64,000 nucleotides of DNA from Morinoia aosen (GCA_030386875.1 CM059569.1:49515842-49579841), one strand, 5' to 3'; counted from the stretch's first letter, positions 10,813 to 23,341 are shown. The notes: generated by a model not told the origin, from the sequence alone. A program made the numbers and translations.

Positions 10813-10950
10813 AGCCGGATGTCCGGGTCCGGAGTTGTGGAGGAGACGAGTTTCCGTAGAGCCGCTCTTTGGTCCGACATTCCGGGGGACAAAGGAAGCA
10901 GCTTACAACTACTTAGCTACTTGTCTTGTACGTGTAATTTTTGGATTAGG
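10813..10950 (+). CDS. candidate exon, possibly first coding exon
   Basis: A very long pyrimidine tract (10786-10810) ends in AG at 10811-10812. The following 46-codon frame is open to a GTAACT donor (TTAGG|GTAACT). It contains an ATG at 10819 and SFRRAALWSDIPGDKGSSLQ. Length 138 nt, phase 0-0. The alternative frame stops quickly. No domain was recognised. Confidence 0.4.
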
Positions 10951-11077
10951 GTAACTCGTATGGAAGAAAGTTTACCGGTTGGACAAAAATTAGTTTACAT
11001 GTACATTGTCGGAGTGAATTTCGAGGCTTTGTCTAACAGAATGTTTTTTCATGGTTGGGGAAGACAACGTGTGTTTT

Positions 11078-11322
11078 AACTGTGTTGTATTTAGTCTGTG
11101 TTGTATTTAAACTATGTTGTATTTAAACTGTGTTGCATTAAAACTATGTTGTATTTAAACTGTGTTGTATTAAAACTGTGTTGCATTTAAACTGTGTGGT
11201 ATTTAAAATGTGTTGTATTTAAGCTGTGTTGTATTTAAACTGTGTTGTATTTAAACTATGTTGTATTTAAACTGTGTTGTATTTAAACTGTGTTATATTT
11301 AAACTGAGTTGCATTTAAACTG
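11078..11322. repeat. 16 bp minisatellite
   Basis: About 15 copies of TGTGTTGTATTTAAAC with scattered single-base variants (TATG, GCAT, GTGG forms). The unit is not a multiple of 3 and the array breaks every frame. Confidence 0.95.
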
Positions 11323-11442
11323 TGTTTCCAGTTTGCATATTCAGTTTCAGCACAGCGTTTTTCGTTAGAATTTTGTTAACGTCATTTTCCATATGTTAAC
11401 TCGTTAGGTAACTCGAAACTTTTACGAAACATTCTCTTTTAG

Positions 11443-11569
11443 TGAGAAGTCGTGGCTGTCATATTCGCTCCACAGCTCAGTAGGGGAAAATATAGGAAAT
11501 GCTATAATTCCATGGCATTCAACACACTGCAGTGGGAGCCACGGGTTGGCCATGAGTGGGCTGGGTTAG
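11443..11569 (+). CDS. weak exon candidate
   Basis: A good acceptor (CATTCTCTTTTAG, AG at 11441-11442) opens a 41-codon frame ending at TAG, with G first in about 26% of codons. A second frame over the same bases is also open and leads to a CCCTG|GTGAGA donor at 11581, so the frame is undecided. Confidence 0.22.
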
Positions 11570-13173
11570 AATCGTCCCTGGTGAGACTCAAAATCCATTC
11601 ATGTCCTCAAAAATTCATTCAACCGAACTGCAAATCGTGTTCCAAGCTTAGCAGTTACTTTAAAAAGTTGTTTGATATGAATACTGTGATTTATGTTCAA
11701 TATCTATGGTGAATTCGAAGAAATAAAGAAATTTCCCGCGAATGAAGAGAGTTTCGTTATCAAAAATAACCTCTTTACGATTGGATCGGCTAGTATCATT
11801 CGGGTGAAATACAGTGCCTACATACGCTGAACAAACGAAGTAAACACCCATTAAAAGAACTACAATGAGAAGTTGTTCGGTGCAATCATCAAATAAGTTG
11901 TCCACGGAGCCGCTGAAGCGATGCAAACTGCAGACTTCAAACTCGCGTGTGATCGATCTGGGGCCATCTATTCTGCTTAGTGTCAGGTGAATGGATCGTT
12001 AGTTTGTCCATTGCCTTTGTTGTTGCCTCGGCTAACATTCCCTTCACAAGAAGGCCAGCGCTTCCGCTCGTGCTGTGCTCTAGTCGCTATGCAAATGCAA
12101 TAAATAAGCTGTGGAAATGCAGAGCGACTGACGGACTGGGCGACTGGGCGGAGTAACTTGGTGGTGATAAGTAGCGCGGACTTCACATTTAGTGGTCGTG
12201 ATGTGCCGCTGCGATATGTGCTAGGAATGTTGAGGTTTGTCGAAAATCGTTGAGGGATTTCTGTGGTTTATTCCCATTCATTAAGATATAGTGCGCCTTA
12301 GTGGAGAGAGCAAACCATTCAATGCGGTTCCTTGTCGTAATTTGATAGTCATTTAATCCGGTCGCTTGGCGTCGTCCTTTTCTTCACTCCATGTCATAGA
12401 GTGAAGGTTGATTAGCGCTTCTATTAGCTAAAGGAAGAGCAGCGAGTGATACAAAAAATTGGTGTGCAGTTAATTAACGTCATCTCATCACATAATCTTT
12501 TAAATTCTGAAATATTGATTGGAAATAAATTTGATGCTAACAATGTTTACAATGGGGTAACAATCGGTTCAAGTACCTAACTTTCTTCTAGTACTAAATA
12601 CTTTCAGTCCACCAAACTCGCTGAACTTTTAAATTCGTTTTTAACACGTGCTTTTGGATTTCATAAGCTTTTTAATGCAGGGGAAACTTCTGGTATTTAT
12701 CACTTATTTGCGAGACCATTTTAAACTTTAACAGAATCATGAAATATTAAGAACTTAGGCCTAATTCTTTCCTAAAGCTCCGTCAACTCTTAAGATGCTG
12801 TAAATTTAGCGGCAGGCACAGTAATCTGACGCTCCAGCGATCGTCTCCCCGTCGCAGATGAAGAAATGAAGATGTTATCCTGCCAATTTTGTTAGTAGAG
12901 ACTGCAGATGCGGGCGCGTCGTAAATTTATAGTCTAATTTTACCGTGGAAGTGAGGAAATACAGCCTTTTTACTTACATTAGGACGACTAAGGAAGAAGA
13001 ATTTGGAAGAATATCTATTCAAGTTTTGATAGAACTATAATTCTTACGAGTAGCTCTAAATAACAGTTGACTAGCCGGTGTACTACTAAACTGTTTTATT
13101 ATCTTTCGTCGTAACTATTTTCTGATCTCGCTAAGATTGATAATTTCAATGTTAAATTCTTGCTTACTTGTAG

Positions 13174-13344
13174 AAGTGTAAAGAAATTTTTCGATTGGCA
13201 ACAATGGATATCAATGCATCAGCACATGGTCAACATTATCTTCAATCCAGAAATAGTTTTGAAATTTATAAAGTGTTTCCCAGTTATGTGTCATTTGTCA
13301 CAGCGATATGGATTGCGCAACTTTTTAGTCATCCGCTTCTTTGA
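13174..13344 (+). CDS. candidate terminal exon with hydrophobic end
   Basis: A strong acceptor (TTCTTGCTTACTTGTAG) opens a 56-codon frame ending at TGA. The last third is hydrophobic (YVSFVTAIWIAQLFSHPLL), possibly a membrane segment. G-first bias is weak (about 21%). It lies immediately upstream of the 21 bp array. Confidence 0.3.
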   Translation, partial: KCKEIFRLATMDINASAHGQHYLQSRNSFEIYKVFPSYVSFVTAIWIAQLFSHPLL

Positions 13345-13360
13345 AAACGCTCACTCTCGA

Positions 13361-13906
13361 GCTTATTCCAAAGGCAAGCCAAGCTATTCCAAAGGCAACC
13401 CAGGCTATTCCAAAGGCAACCCAAGCTATTCCAAAAACAACCCAAGCTATTCCAAAGGCAACCCAAGCTATTCCAAAAACAACCCAAGCTATTCCAAAGG
13501 CAACCCAAGCTATTCCAAAGGCAACCCAAGCTATTCCAAAGGCAAGCCAAGCTATTCAAAAGGCAAGCCAAGCTATTCCAAAAACAACTCAAGCTATTCC
13601 AAAGGCAACCCAAGCTATTACAAAGGCAACCCAAGCTATTCCAAAAACAACCCAAGCTATTCCAAAGGCAACCCAAGCTATTCCAAAGGCAACCCAAGCT
13701 ATTCCAAAAACAACCCAAGCTATTCCAAAGGCAACCCAAGCTATTCCAAAAACAACCCAAGCTATTCCAAAGGCAACCCAAGCTATTCCAAAGGCAACCC
13801 AAGCTATTCCAAAGGCAACCCAAGCTATTCCAAAGGCAAGCCACGCTATTCCAAAGGCAAGCCAAGCTATTCCAAAGGCAACCCAAGCTGTTCCAAAGGC
13901 AACCCT
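13361..13906. repeat. 21 bp minisatellite, 26 units
   Basis: Twenty-six units of AGCTATTCCAAAGGCAACCC plus A. Variants fall in three classes at the middle and end codons (GGCAAC, AACAAC, GGCAAG). Four of six frames are open across it, so the long ORFs on both strands here are consequences of the stop-free unit; there is no independent sign of translation. Confidence 0.96.
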
Positions 13907-14111
13907 CAAGCTTTTAAATAAAGCCCAGAAAACTTTATTTTTAGGATCCAGGCATGTCTTGAACAGGATACAACCGTAATTAGGAGTTAGATCGTTTCGT
14001 AAGACATATTCACCAATTTATCTCCTTTTTTAACCCTCAGTCTGTCATTCAAAAAGATATTTGTCATCTTTGAGGAACGTCATTGCGTAATTTCTCTTTT
14101 TAAATATTTAC

Positions 14112-14341
14112 TTAACACTTTGACTGCGACGTGCGCCACCGGTGGTACACGGAGGTAATTTCCACAATGCTGCTGACCGGCCAGTAGTCGCAAACTCTAT
14201 TTTCATAAATATTTAATCAAAGATAAATTAAGGCACGATCCAGTTCATGTTTGGCTTACTACAATTATGCTTACTACAATTGACAGTAAATTTGAGTTTG
14301 GTGTTGAACTTAATATTTAGTAGTCGCAGCCAAAGTGTTAA
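14112..14341. mobile_element. piggyBac-type MITE, 222 bp, with TTAA duplication
   Basis: TTAA at 14112-14115 and 14338-14341 flank inverted ends: CACTTTGACTGCGAC at the left, and CACTTTGGCTGCGAC read inward from the right (14 of 15 match). TTAA targets with precise ends are the hallmark of the piggyBac superfamily. A CCACCGGTGG palindrome lies just inside the left end. No transposase is encoded. Confidence 0.85.
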
Positions 14342-15720
14342 GCAGCTGTTGGGCTAACCATCTCGTGATGAACTATTTAGATCAACGTCTCATGTGTCGA
14401 CAATTTTTGCAGTTAAATTGCAAAATTTCACCAGCAGATCTTGTTTGTAATTTTGGGTGCACTTATAACTTGGTACAAATATTTTCCCGAATCTCAAGTC
14501 ATATATTCGACTTTATCGAGTGCCTTTTGTCTATCAGGTCAGTGAAAAAAATTAAACCCGTTTTTAACTCTTGTGGCGTGCTCACAGAATCCTACAGTAA
14601 AAAAAAATACAAGCAACAAATGAGGGGTATTCCACGGCTTAGCTAGTTTTATCTACTATTTTTCAAGCGGTTTTGCAAGACACATACGTCATCTTGCGGT
14701 CCAAAAAGCTCAAATTGAAATTTCATGACAATTACCTCCCACAGTTTTAACGCTTACACCATTAACTTTGAATCATTCAACCGCAAAATATATTATCTTT
14801 TGTGCGTCTACATATTATGAATTCGCTCAGCCTATTTATGCCCTATAACGTTCCAATGTAATCAGCTTTATGTTTTTTACGAGCCACCAAATACTGCAAC
14901 ACCTATCATGTTATTGCTGATTAGTTTAGCTTTTGAAAGCTCTATTCGGTTATGAATTTGAAACTAAACGAATGTGGAGTAAGAACAAATTTTAAAATAG
15001 TAAACGTAAAAAATAAGCAATATTTAGTGAAAACTTGCTTGTTGGTCGGTAAATGCTAGTTTACAGCGTTCTGCGAGAAGCAGTCTTCCCGAATGCATTG
15101 AGCTAAACTGGCAAAATTATTGCGTCTTGGGGAACAATAGCAGCTCAGATTGCATCCCAGCGTCCGATGCAGGCCTCTCGGCCTTGACCTCTGCTCAGAT
15201 GCAACCAATTCCCCCGAGTGTTTTGTGACCTAATGCTCTTGTTTGGAAATACAGGGGAGAAAATTACAACGAAAAACAGAATTGAATTGAACGAAAAATT
15301 TGAACGAAAAATTTGGATTGAATGTTCAGATCCAACGTTTTCGAACAACATTGATGGGATTCACGATCAAGTCTAAATTTCTCTGACGATTTGGTTTTGC
15401 GTTGCTCGAGAAATTATGTGAATGTAAATGTGATATTTGGTACTTCGTGCGATGCGCTTGAAAACACATCTTTAAACTTGCTAAGATTTGGTAATCGCGT
15501 CAAAACGTATATAAATAATAATATATTGAACTTTTCACAGCTAACAAACGTATTTTAATCTATGTTACGAGCTTCAAGTTTTTGTTCGTTCAATATGTAA
15601 GAAAAAAATATGAAAATACATATATTTGGCATAAACACAGTATTTTATTATCAAAATCATGTCAGAATTGTCTGTAATGCTCCAATTTTGCCATAAATTA
15701 AGTCGTAGAAAGTCTGCAGA

Positions 15721-15812
15721 AGTTTCATTAGGATGGTGCACCATTCTTGTTTCAAATATTCAACATGTCTTTTCCAGAGACGACCCAGAAACCATTGCGC
15801 TGCCGAGATTGC
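15721..15812. repeat. dispersed repeat fragment, copy A
   Basis: Matches 17044-17137 at roughly three quarters of positions, sharing ATG(G/A)TGCACCATTCTTG and GCCAGAAA-like blocks. The open frame 15659-15871 covering copy A is closed in copy B, so it is not treated as a gene. Probably an old transposon piece of unknown class. Confidence 0.6.
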
Positions 15813-17043
15813 CCGGCAGCCTATACTTCGTCTCAAGATCCCTCATTCTCGTAGAGTTTCAATCAGGCTAAAAAAGTCACCATTGCGCAAGGTCAGGAGC
15901 TTACTTGATCATACTTCAGTGGACTTCGAACGATGGTTTTTGTATCTTTTAAAATTTAATTAATTTATTAATTGATTCAATTCAGCAAATTTGTGTATAT
16001 GGTTAATTAGGAATCTGAAATACGGTTGTGTTGAAAAAGTATGCTGTTATATCGAAGAATGAATTTTTGTTATTGAAGACGTGAAGACTTTATTTGAACT
16101 TATGTTACAAGTGAGGGATGTGATTGGCTTAGCTAAATTTGAAGAACACTTGCGAGTTTGACAAAACTTCTACTTTGTCTTTTGTTTATCACTTGCCCTT
16201 GCATGCCACAAATATTCACTGCCTTTTTTATAGGAGAACATTAGATATAAACTTTTATAAAAAACATTCGTGAAAGTATGAAGGTAAAATATGCACTCAT
16301 GCTGTTGAAAATATTTTTCAAACTTAATTTTCAATTGTATATTGATGCAATTTATGTGAATCGATTTGGAAACGTCAATAATTGTTCCTTTTTTTTGACA
16401 TGCGAACCACAACGGAGGAGCATTGTTGAATTTTGCATGTATTGCAGCTGCGAAATGTACGAAGCTGTGTAAATCGTATTCATAAACTCAAATTTATAAG
16501 CTAGCGGTGAGCAGACAATGATGACTGAACTCTACTTTTGAACGAGTTGGTTTTCAAATATCAGTCGCTGTGTCGTTTCCAAACACCTAAATGTTAGTCT
16601 TTCCAAACCACGTCTTGACGTACGAGAATTCATATCATTTGTATTGTATTTTTCCTGTAAGCGGTATGCTTCACGCTTTGACGTTTCAGCAAAGAGTTTT
16701 TCGAGGTGATCTTCATACCAGTTTGAGTGGTTAAAGCTATTTCTACTGGTCATTTCTGGTTTATTTTTAATTTTGCAAAGCGTTAACAAAGGTAATTTTC
16801 AATGGGAATGACTATACACAAATGCAGTAATTGAATCATGTAATGTATATCTACCAGCCTTGTAAGGTCATCCCGAATTTTACAACTCGTTCATGGCTTC
16901 TCAAACTCTCTGAGCCATGTGTCTCGTACGAGATTCCGTTACGAAGTGAAAGGCTTCAGCTCTTAGCATCACGTAGCCATTGAATCCGGGAACAAATTCA
17001 GATCCACAGACATTTGACGTCAGCCATAAGTTCTAGTGTGCAT

Positions 17044-17137
17044 AAGTTCCATTCGGATGATGCACCATTCTTGGGTCAAATAATCTGCATCTGCTTTTAC
17101 GGCGACAAGCCAGAAATCATAGCGCTGCTGAAATTGC
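17044..17137. repeat. dispersed repeat fragment, copy B
   Basis: Diverged copy of 15721-15812 in the same orientation, 1.3 kb away, with stops in the frame that is open in copy A. Confidence 0.6.
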
Positions 17138-17512
17138 ACTGACATTCATAATTTTGTTTTTGAAGCTCTGTGATCATTCTACGCGCACCGCTGACAATTT
17201 TTGTACCTTAATCACATTTGGCAGACTCCAATACAGACTGAAATGTGAAAAGCCACACCAGGTGATGTTGTAATAGCGCGAGCTTTAAAATTTATCAGAA
17301 ATAATTCAGCCTAACCTTGTACGATCACCTACCGTGTTCGCAGCCTGAGAAACTTGTTTTTTGGATGCATTTTAACTCTAAAAATATTTTGTTTCGGTGC
17401 CACTGAGGATAGGCGTTGCTCGTTGACTCGGTTTGAAAATGAGTTCATTATATGGAGATATTAGACTTTGTCAATACATTTCCCTCTATTACTCTGCTAT
17501 CGTCATCATTAC

Positions 17513-17667
17513 CTATCATTTGTTGATGGCTTTGAGATCAGGAGAAAATTTTCGGTCCAATTTGGTGGCTTTATCTTCTCGCTGAGAAAAATGCAGGACA
17601 TTTCCCGGTCATTTTGGCCGCCTTCGAAAGAGATAAGCTGATAGTGTGCCCTCTGTTGCGGAAGTGC
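17513..17667 (-). CDS. candidate internal exon, unknown protein
   Basis: A good acceptor (TTTCCTTTTAAAACAG) and donor (GATAG|GTAATG) enclose 155 nt with one open frame, including SFEGGQNDREMSCIFLSEKI. Enters at phase 0 and leaves two bases over. G-first bias is weak (about 20%), so the case rests mainly on the splice pair. A second coding-like minus frame lies upstream (17770-17930) but its phase does not fit. Confidence 0.33.
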
Positions 17668-18014
17668 CTGTTTTAAAAGGAAACTGAATAATTTGAAGCG
17701 TTTATTCCCATCATTACGCACCCTTTCTTCAAAAAAATTGGTTGTAGTTGTGAATTGGGATTTTTTTTAGAAATGTTTAGCCATATTCCCGAAAATAAAT
17801 TCGTGCTCTGTAGTGTAGGTGCTTCCAGCCCACGGACTTCTTTTCGCGCTACTCGACAAATGCTCACCATTTTTCCGTGAGAGTGGACTTAGTGTCCCAA
17901 ATGAGTCTGGAAGATCTCCTAACCTCGACTCCGTTGAAAATCAATGTACAAGATCGCGAAGAAAATAGATCCCGCTGCTGAGGACTAATTGCTGCTGTTA
18001 AAGGAAGCTGACCC

Positions 18015-18360
18015 CGATTCGTCGATATCATGTGTAGTGAGCAGGTTTGTGTTCTGAGGAAATACCTTACGGAAAGACTGAAATTCCTTCAGATTCGTCG
18101 ATACCACATTGAGTTAGAAGGTTAGTGCAGATGTAAAATACTTTACACAAAGACTGCAACTCTATTAAATTCGTCGACATGAAGTGTAGAGCACAGATTC
18201 GTGCGATGAGAAAATACTCTCGGAAAAGATCAGCATTCATTTAGAATCGTCGATAAAATATATTATAGGAGTCGGTCAGGTTTGAGCGGTGTAAAGACAT
18301 CTCAGTGTCTATACGAATACTTTCGGATAAGTTTGGATGTATTTCTAGATTCGTTTATAT
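18015..18360. repeat. degenerate tandem array, about 77 bp unit
   Basis: GATTCGTCGATA-like motifs recur near 18015, 18092, 18169, 18244 and 18348, with shared AATACTTTACGGAAAGACTG-type segments between. Old and diverged. Confidence 0.65.
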
Positions 18361-18926
18361 CAAAGCTTGTCAGAAGAATACTTTAAACTGAAGACATTCA
18401 GTGAACGGTGTTGTATGTTTATGGAAGGAAACCAATAATTTTCTCTCAACTCCACAAAAAAACAACCATTATGTAAAATTTAAATTACTTGCATTGTTAA
18501 TTTAATGGTGGTTTTCATTCATGCCAAATTAAATTTGAACGATACAAGAAAAAACTAATATTGCTTTATGTAATTTTTAGATTCTTTTTGAAAGATTTTG
18601 CTGCTCAGCAAAGACCTTCACATTCTAAACCTGAAAGTGATGCTATTAAAACAAAGTAATATTCATTAAAGTAAATCCGTTAGTATTGCAGTGGCATATT
18701 TCAATATTCAATTAAAATTACCATTGGTCAAAGAAATTCTTAATTTTTGAAATTTTTCATAGGTTTTTGGTGAGATTTTAGGTGTTCTTGAGTGTCCTAG
18801 TTATTTAATTCGATTATACTGCTCTACTTCGTAGAGATTTTTTCTCTCGTGCAATTGTGACGAGCTGACGAGTGCTGTTATGTTCTGCATTGCGTGCAAA
18901 GCTCTAGTGCTTAGAATAAAGAATAT

Positions 18927-19201
18927 TTAACACGTTGACTCCGATTGTGCGGTTGCTACGGTCAGTTTGGTTAGATTAGAAGAAATCGTATTGGAAATCC
19001 AGCTTTTTTGCTCTAATACATTTTTAACCTCTTTAAAAAGTGTAAAGAATACAATTGAATCATAATATGTTACCATATACTCTAAAATTTATTTCGAAAA
19101 AGGTAGGAAAATAGTTGAAATATTATTTGTATGTTCTGGGATGTAAATGAGCAATTTACCAGGTGGTACACATATGTACCACTTCGGAGTCAACGAGTTA
19201 A
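18927..19201. mobile_element. piggyBac-type MITE, 267 bp, with TTAA duplication
   Basis: TTAA at 18927-18930 and 19198-19201 flank inverted ends CACGTTGACTCCGA and CTCGTTGACTCCGA (13 of 14). A near-palindrome GTGGTACACATATGTACCAC lies inside the right end. The ends resemble those of the element at 14116, so both are likely one superfamily mobilised by the same kind of enzyme. No transposase. Confidence 0.85.
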
Positions 19202-19703
19202 ATCTTCAAGCGCATAAATGCTGGTAGGAATATTGTTACACAAATAATTTGATCATATTGTAAATTGTGACTCCTACTTCATATGATTCAACCGTCGTTG
19301 TAGCACGAATGACAAGTGAGAGTAGAGATCATGGGTAACGTGAGGGAGAAAGATGTAAGTGGAGTACAAACAACACTTTCACTGATTATACTTAAAGCAT
19401 GAAGGCGGCATTAAATTTCCAGTCATTTTATGTTTCTCTCTTGCTGTAAATTCGACAACGGGACAGTTTTCACTCGGGAAAATTTCTTTTATGGTTGTTA
19501 GGCATCTAACTTAGATTTATTATAATACAGCCGTATCATAAATAAATTATTTTTCTGATTACCTAATTTCTACCTGTACATGAAAATAACTTCACATTTT
19601 GCAAGCCCGCAATCACACTCTCCTTCTTGTGTAACCGCAACCCTGAAACTTTAAACCATCTCCAGCATTTCCATTTCGCCGAAAGTATTAACTTTCCCGT
19701 CAG

Positions 19704-19861
19704 TACTCGGGGCCACAGAAGCGAACCAAGTTTTACAAGGAGACCAAGGAACGCTGAGTCAGCGCGATGGTCATCTCAGGCCCGACCGTGACCTGGTGCA
19801 GGTTGTGAACTTGGGTTTAAGCCCAGAGGAGATTTCGGAGGCGCACTTGTGCACGCCGTGA
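19704..19861 (+). CDS. coding-like terminal exon, unknown protein
   Basis: A clear acceptor (TTAACTTTCCCGTCAG) opens a 51-codon frame with G first in about 39% of codons, including RPDRDLVQVVNLGLSPEEIS and ending AHLCTP-stop. There is no ATG in frame, consistent with a downstream exon. No domain was recognised. Confidence 0.45.
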
Positions 19862-19947
19862 CGATGAGAAAGAAACAGCAACGTCTGTCAGTGCCACTTC
19901 AATGCATGCTTTGTACGGGCTTGTTTGCATCAAATTAGGTGAAAAAT

Positions 19948-20092
19948 ATAGTTGAACATGACTTTTGTTGGAAAATTTGTAAATGTAGTCCAACGGGTTT
20001 CTTGTTAGAAGATTTGTAAATATAGTTCAACGGGTATTTTGTTAGAAGATATGTAAATATAGTTCAACGGGTCTCTGGTTGGAAGATTTGTA
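19948..20092. repeat. 37 bp tandem array, about 3.7 copies
   Basis: Repeated GTTCAACGGGTTTCTTGTTA followed by GAAGATTTGTAAATATA with a few substitutions. Confidence 0.85.
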
Positions 20093-20782
20093 GTATCAGG
20101 ACAATTACTGTCTGACAATATAAGTTTTTACACACATTCTTGTGACAGCTCCAGTTTGTGCGAGGCTGAAGGCAGATTCGCTCACCTGCGAGTCTTTGGA
20201 GTCCTGGTGCCGGATTTTCTTGAGTATGCTAGACTGAGTCCACTTGGCTACGCTTTTGAATTCCTTTGAAAATCCAGTCTCTGCTCCCTGATTACCCTGA
20301 TGCTATTCTAGGGCCAGCGTTATGGTATTGGAGATTTATTTCTAATTCTTTATTTCTTATATAACAGCGACAACAACGCATGGTAATTCTGATGTAAATT
20401 TTGCGCCATCGTTATCATGAGCGAGGTTATTATTTTATTACTTATTTTATAAGAGTGACAGCAACGCTAAACTGTACTCATTTTGTTCTGCAATAAATAA
20501 AGATTTATCAATACACATCTATTAAATAATTTGATGTTCTTTCGTATGTTGAATAATTAACGGTTTCGTTTTAATTTCTATTTGATCGGTCTCAAGCACA
20601 ATGATTGGATCATTTTTACATTTCAAATATAGGTGATAGGGTAACACTAATATTCACAGAGCTTTTGATTTATCGTTCGAATGTATTAATGACCGGAAAA
20701 TTATTTTTTTTAAATAATTCAAAATATATACCTCTTCATCAAATTAATTTACGCAAATTTGGCAACCAAGAATGATAAAATA

Positions 20783-21070
20783 TTATGAAAAACTGTGATT
20801 GAAGTCGCACTCCGTAACTTCATAAATCATTTTATTATTATGCGGTCTTCGAAGGACATGAAACAATACGACAGCAGCCAAGACGCAACAACGCCGACCA
20901 CCAAAATCCACCGTCGCCGCAACCGTGAGCCTCCCGTGGCTGAGCAGCGGGCAGAAGCGGCAGCAGCTCGGGTGTTCCGAGGTAGACGCGGCGGTCGCAC
21001 GCCCGTCATCAATTGTCCAGTCCTCAGTGCAAGCCTTGAATTTTAATCGGGCCGCACAACAGGTGACCAT
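20783..21070 (-). CDS. ORF in a CpG-rich island (95 aa), strand uncertain
   Basis: This is a strongly CpG-rich island in AT-rich surroundings. The minus frame from an ATG at 21070 has G first in about 33% of codons and is Cys-rich at the start (MVTCCAARLKFKACTEDW). The plus strand is also open (20795-21046, G first 32%) and a good donor (CATAAAG|GTAAGG) follows at 21103. The island could equally be a plus-strand 5' exon or promoter region. Confidence 0.3.
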   Translation of the reverse strand: MVTCCAARLKFKACTEDWTIDDGRATAASTSEHPSCCRFCPLLSHGRLTVAATVDFGGRRCCVLAAVVLFHVLRRPHNNKMIYEVTECDFNHSFS

Positions 21071-22526
21071 CCATCAAAACAGCAGCCGTTAACATCATAA
21101 AGGTAAGGCGTTAGCGTTTTTTCACTCTCAGCTAAGAGATAAATGCCTGCAGCTTTCCAAAGTGAGTTAATATGGATATTTTTATTTTTTTGAGAAAACC
21201 CCAATTGAGGTTTTCAGACAGCGTGAGTGCATGCAAATATTATTAACTAAGTTTGAGAATTGTTTGAGAAATTAGATATGGTGAGTTTCTTCTCTCCATG
21301 TGAAAACCATTAGATGAGAAAACGTTTCAAATAATTATCTCAATCGTAATACGAGTCACATACTGAAAAGTTTATACTCTATAGAATGAAACATAAGAAA
21401 AGATTAAGGATATATGAATGAAAAGTTCTTTTTAAACATCATCCTTTTAATTTGGGATGAACATACACTGTCCGTATGCGATACAGTACACTTAACGGTT
21501 AATAAGAGAAAGTACGGTTTACAAGATCAGGTAAAATTAACAAGATAAAGTACTACTGACTTTCCCTTCAAAAATTGTCGATCAGGTTGACGAAACTTTG
21601 CGGTTTATTTTTATACTAATCCAGTACCATTTTCCTTTTGCAACTGAAGTCATATATTTCTGTATCTGCTAACGGGACTTACACTTCACAACACCCGTGC
21701 AGTCTCCTTACGGTGCGAAGTTGTAGAGTTGGGCGAGAAGTTACGGCTGTCCGTTGTACGCGAGATTAGATCTGCTCAAACTTGCAGGAATAAAGTTTCA
21801 GATTTTGGTGACTGGAGTAGACATGCTTCCTCAGCTACTATTTTCAGACGCGGTTTTGAGGTGCTTAAAAATAAGGCATTATAAGCATTGATGAATAAGT
21901 CTTATTGAAACCTATTTCGTTTTAATGCTTTTCGTTATTAAAATTGAAGATTCATTTCATGTAATTGACTTTCAATATGGGTAGAAAATCGTTCCGAAAT
22001 ATCTTAAGGTTTTGACCATGAAAAATGCAAAGAACTTGGCATTCGTTTCTAATGGCAATACAGTTCAGTACTCCTTAGGCCTCCTCAGATGAGCTCATGT
22101 ACAGTTCATATCACTTGGTTCTCTTCTTTGTGAATTAAACGAAATATCACCCCAACTTGGGATTTACTACACATCAATAAAAAATCTTCAGCTAAACATT
22201 TCAGAACAAGTTGAAAACGAGCAAGTTGAATGAAAAATAACTCCAACTGTAATAACTGTAACTGTAATATAACTGTAAAAGTAATATAACTGTAAAAGTT
22301 CTTCTATTTAATCACGCAGTCAATCTTGAAAATTCATTATTTATTCAGTGCCGAAACGAATCGTCTGAGATCATTTCGCTTATATTTACGCTTGATTGAT
22401 CCTCCGCTCAAAATAATCAAAGAGTGCCACGATTTTTTCTTTTTTTTATCATCTCAGCGCATACGCTGGTAGGCAATTGGAATTTGAATCTAAAATAGCT
22501 TTTGAAAATTTGGCTTCGCATTTCAG

Positions 22527-22644
22527 CAGAAGAAAAACGTGTTTGAGTTTCTGAACATAATTAATTCGCTATCTCCGTGGCACAGATCAAGCTGGAGACA
22601 ACGGCAACTTGTGTGTCTCTTGGAATCCGGTCCACAAAATGGTG
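22527..22644 (+). CDS. candidate internal exon with good splice pair
   Basis: Acceptor GCTTCGCATTTCAG and donor GGTG|GTGAGT flank an open frame including NVFEFLNIINSLSPWHRSSW. A nested acceptor at 22585 (CGTGGCACAG) opens a different frame with stronger codon bias (DNGNLCVSWNPVHKMV, G first 37%), leaving at phase 0. Both share the donor. The exon boundaries are better supported than the frame. Confidence 0.38.
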
Positions 22645-22672
22645 GTGAGTTTTTTGCAAATGTGCTTCAATT

Positions 22673-22815
22673 GTTTTAATACGATTAAATACGAATGCAC
22701 TTTATTATTTATTTTAATGCGATTAAATGTGAATGCGCTTTAGTCATTTTAATTCGATTAAATGTGAATGCGCTTTAATCATTTTAATTCGATTAAATGT
22801 GAATGCGCGTTAATG
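22673..22815. repeat. 35 bp tandem array, four copies
   Basis: Copies of ATTTTAATTCGATTAAATGT followed by GAATGCGCTTTAATC, the first copy most diverged. Confidence 0.9.
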
Positions 22816-22977
22816 AAGAGTAGGAAGTATCATCATAAAATGGCTCGCAGTATTTCCAAAAATTAACATTTTAAGGTTGTTATTTGGTTTTCTTTTCGAC
22901 TTTTAAACAAAGCAATTTTATCCGCCTCACTCATTCACTCATACATGACCAGCACAAAACTAAGTCAAGAAAAAGGG

Positions 22978-23100
22978 ACAAAAAATAAGACCTGCCGAAT
23001 AAAAATGAAACCATCTTCAAAAAATAAGGCCATCAAAAATAAGACAATCAAAAAAATAAGACCAAATAAGACCATCACAAAAAATAAGACCATCTTCCAC
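22978..23100. repeat. irregular AAAAATAAGACCATC repeat
   Basis: Six or seven imperfect 15-20 bp copies of AAAAATAAGACCATC. Simple, purine-rich. Confidence 0.75.
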
Positions 23101-23228
23101 GCCGGTGGCTAAAAAGGGTGACACATTTTGTACGAGCTCAATAGGTGTCAGGGACGCCATTTTTGTTATATTTACTGCTAAATTATCAATTCTGTATTTT
23201 TTTCAAAATGAATTTTGTTATTAACGAC

Positions 23229-23341
23229 ATTTCGCATCTATCAGCCTTTTGGGCGGCTAGATGCGAAATCTTGTGCTGAGTGATTTCCCAGTGCTGAGTG
23301 ATTTCCCTGTGCTGAGTGATTTCCCTGTGCTGAGTGATTTT
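23229..23341. repeat. 12 bp inverted repeat followed by 18 bp tandem array
   Basis: ATTTCGCATCTA (23229-23240) and its exact complement (23258-23269) bracket a 17-nt loop. Directly after it come four 18 bp units of GTGCTGAGTGATTTCCCT (23273-23341). Confidence 0.88.

Noticed and set aside
13160-13979. Long ORFs on both strands through the 21 bp array
   Set aside because: The unit is a multiple of 3 and lacks stops in four frames, so the ORFs follow from the repeat. Flanking parts show no codon bias in the same frames.
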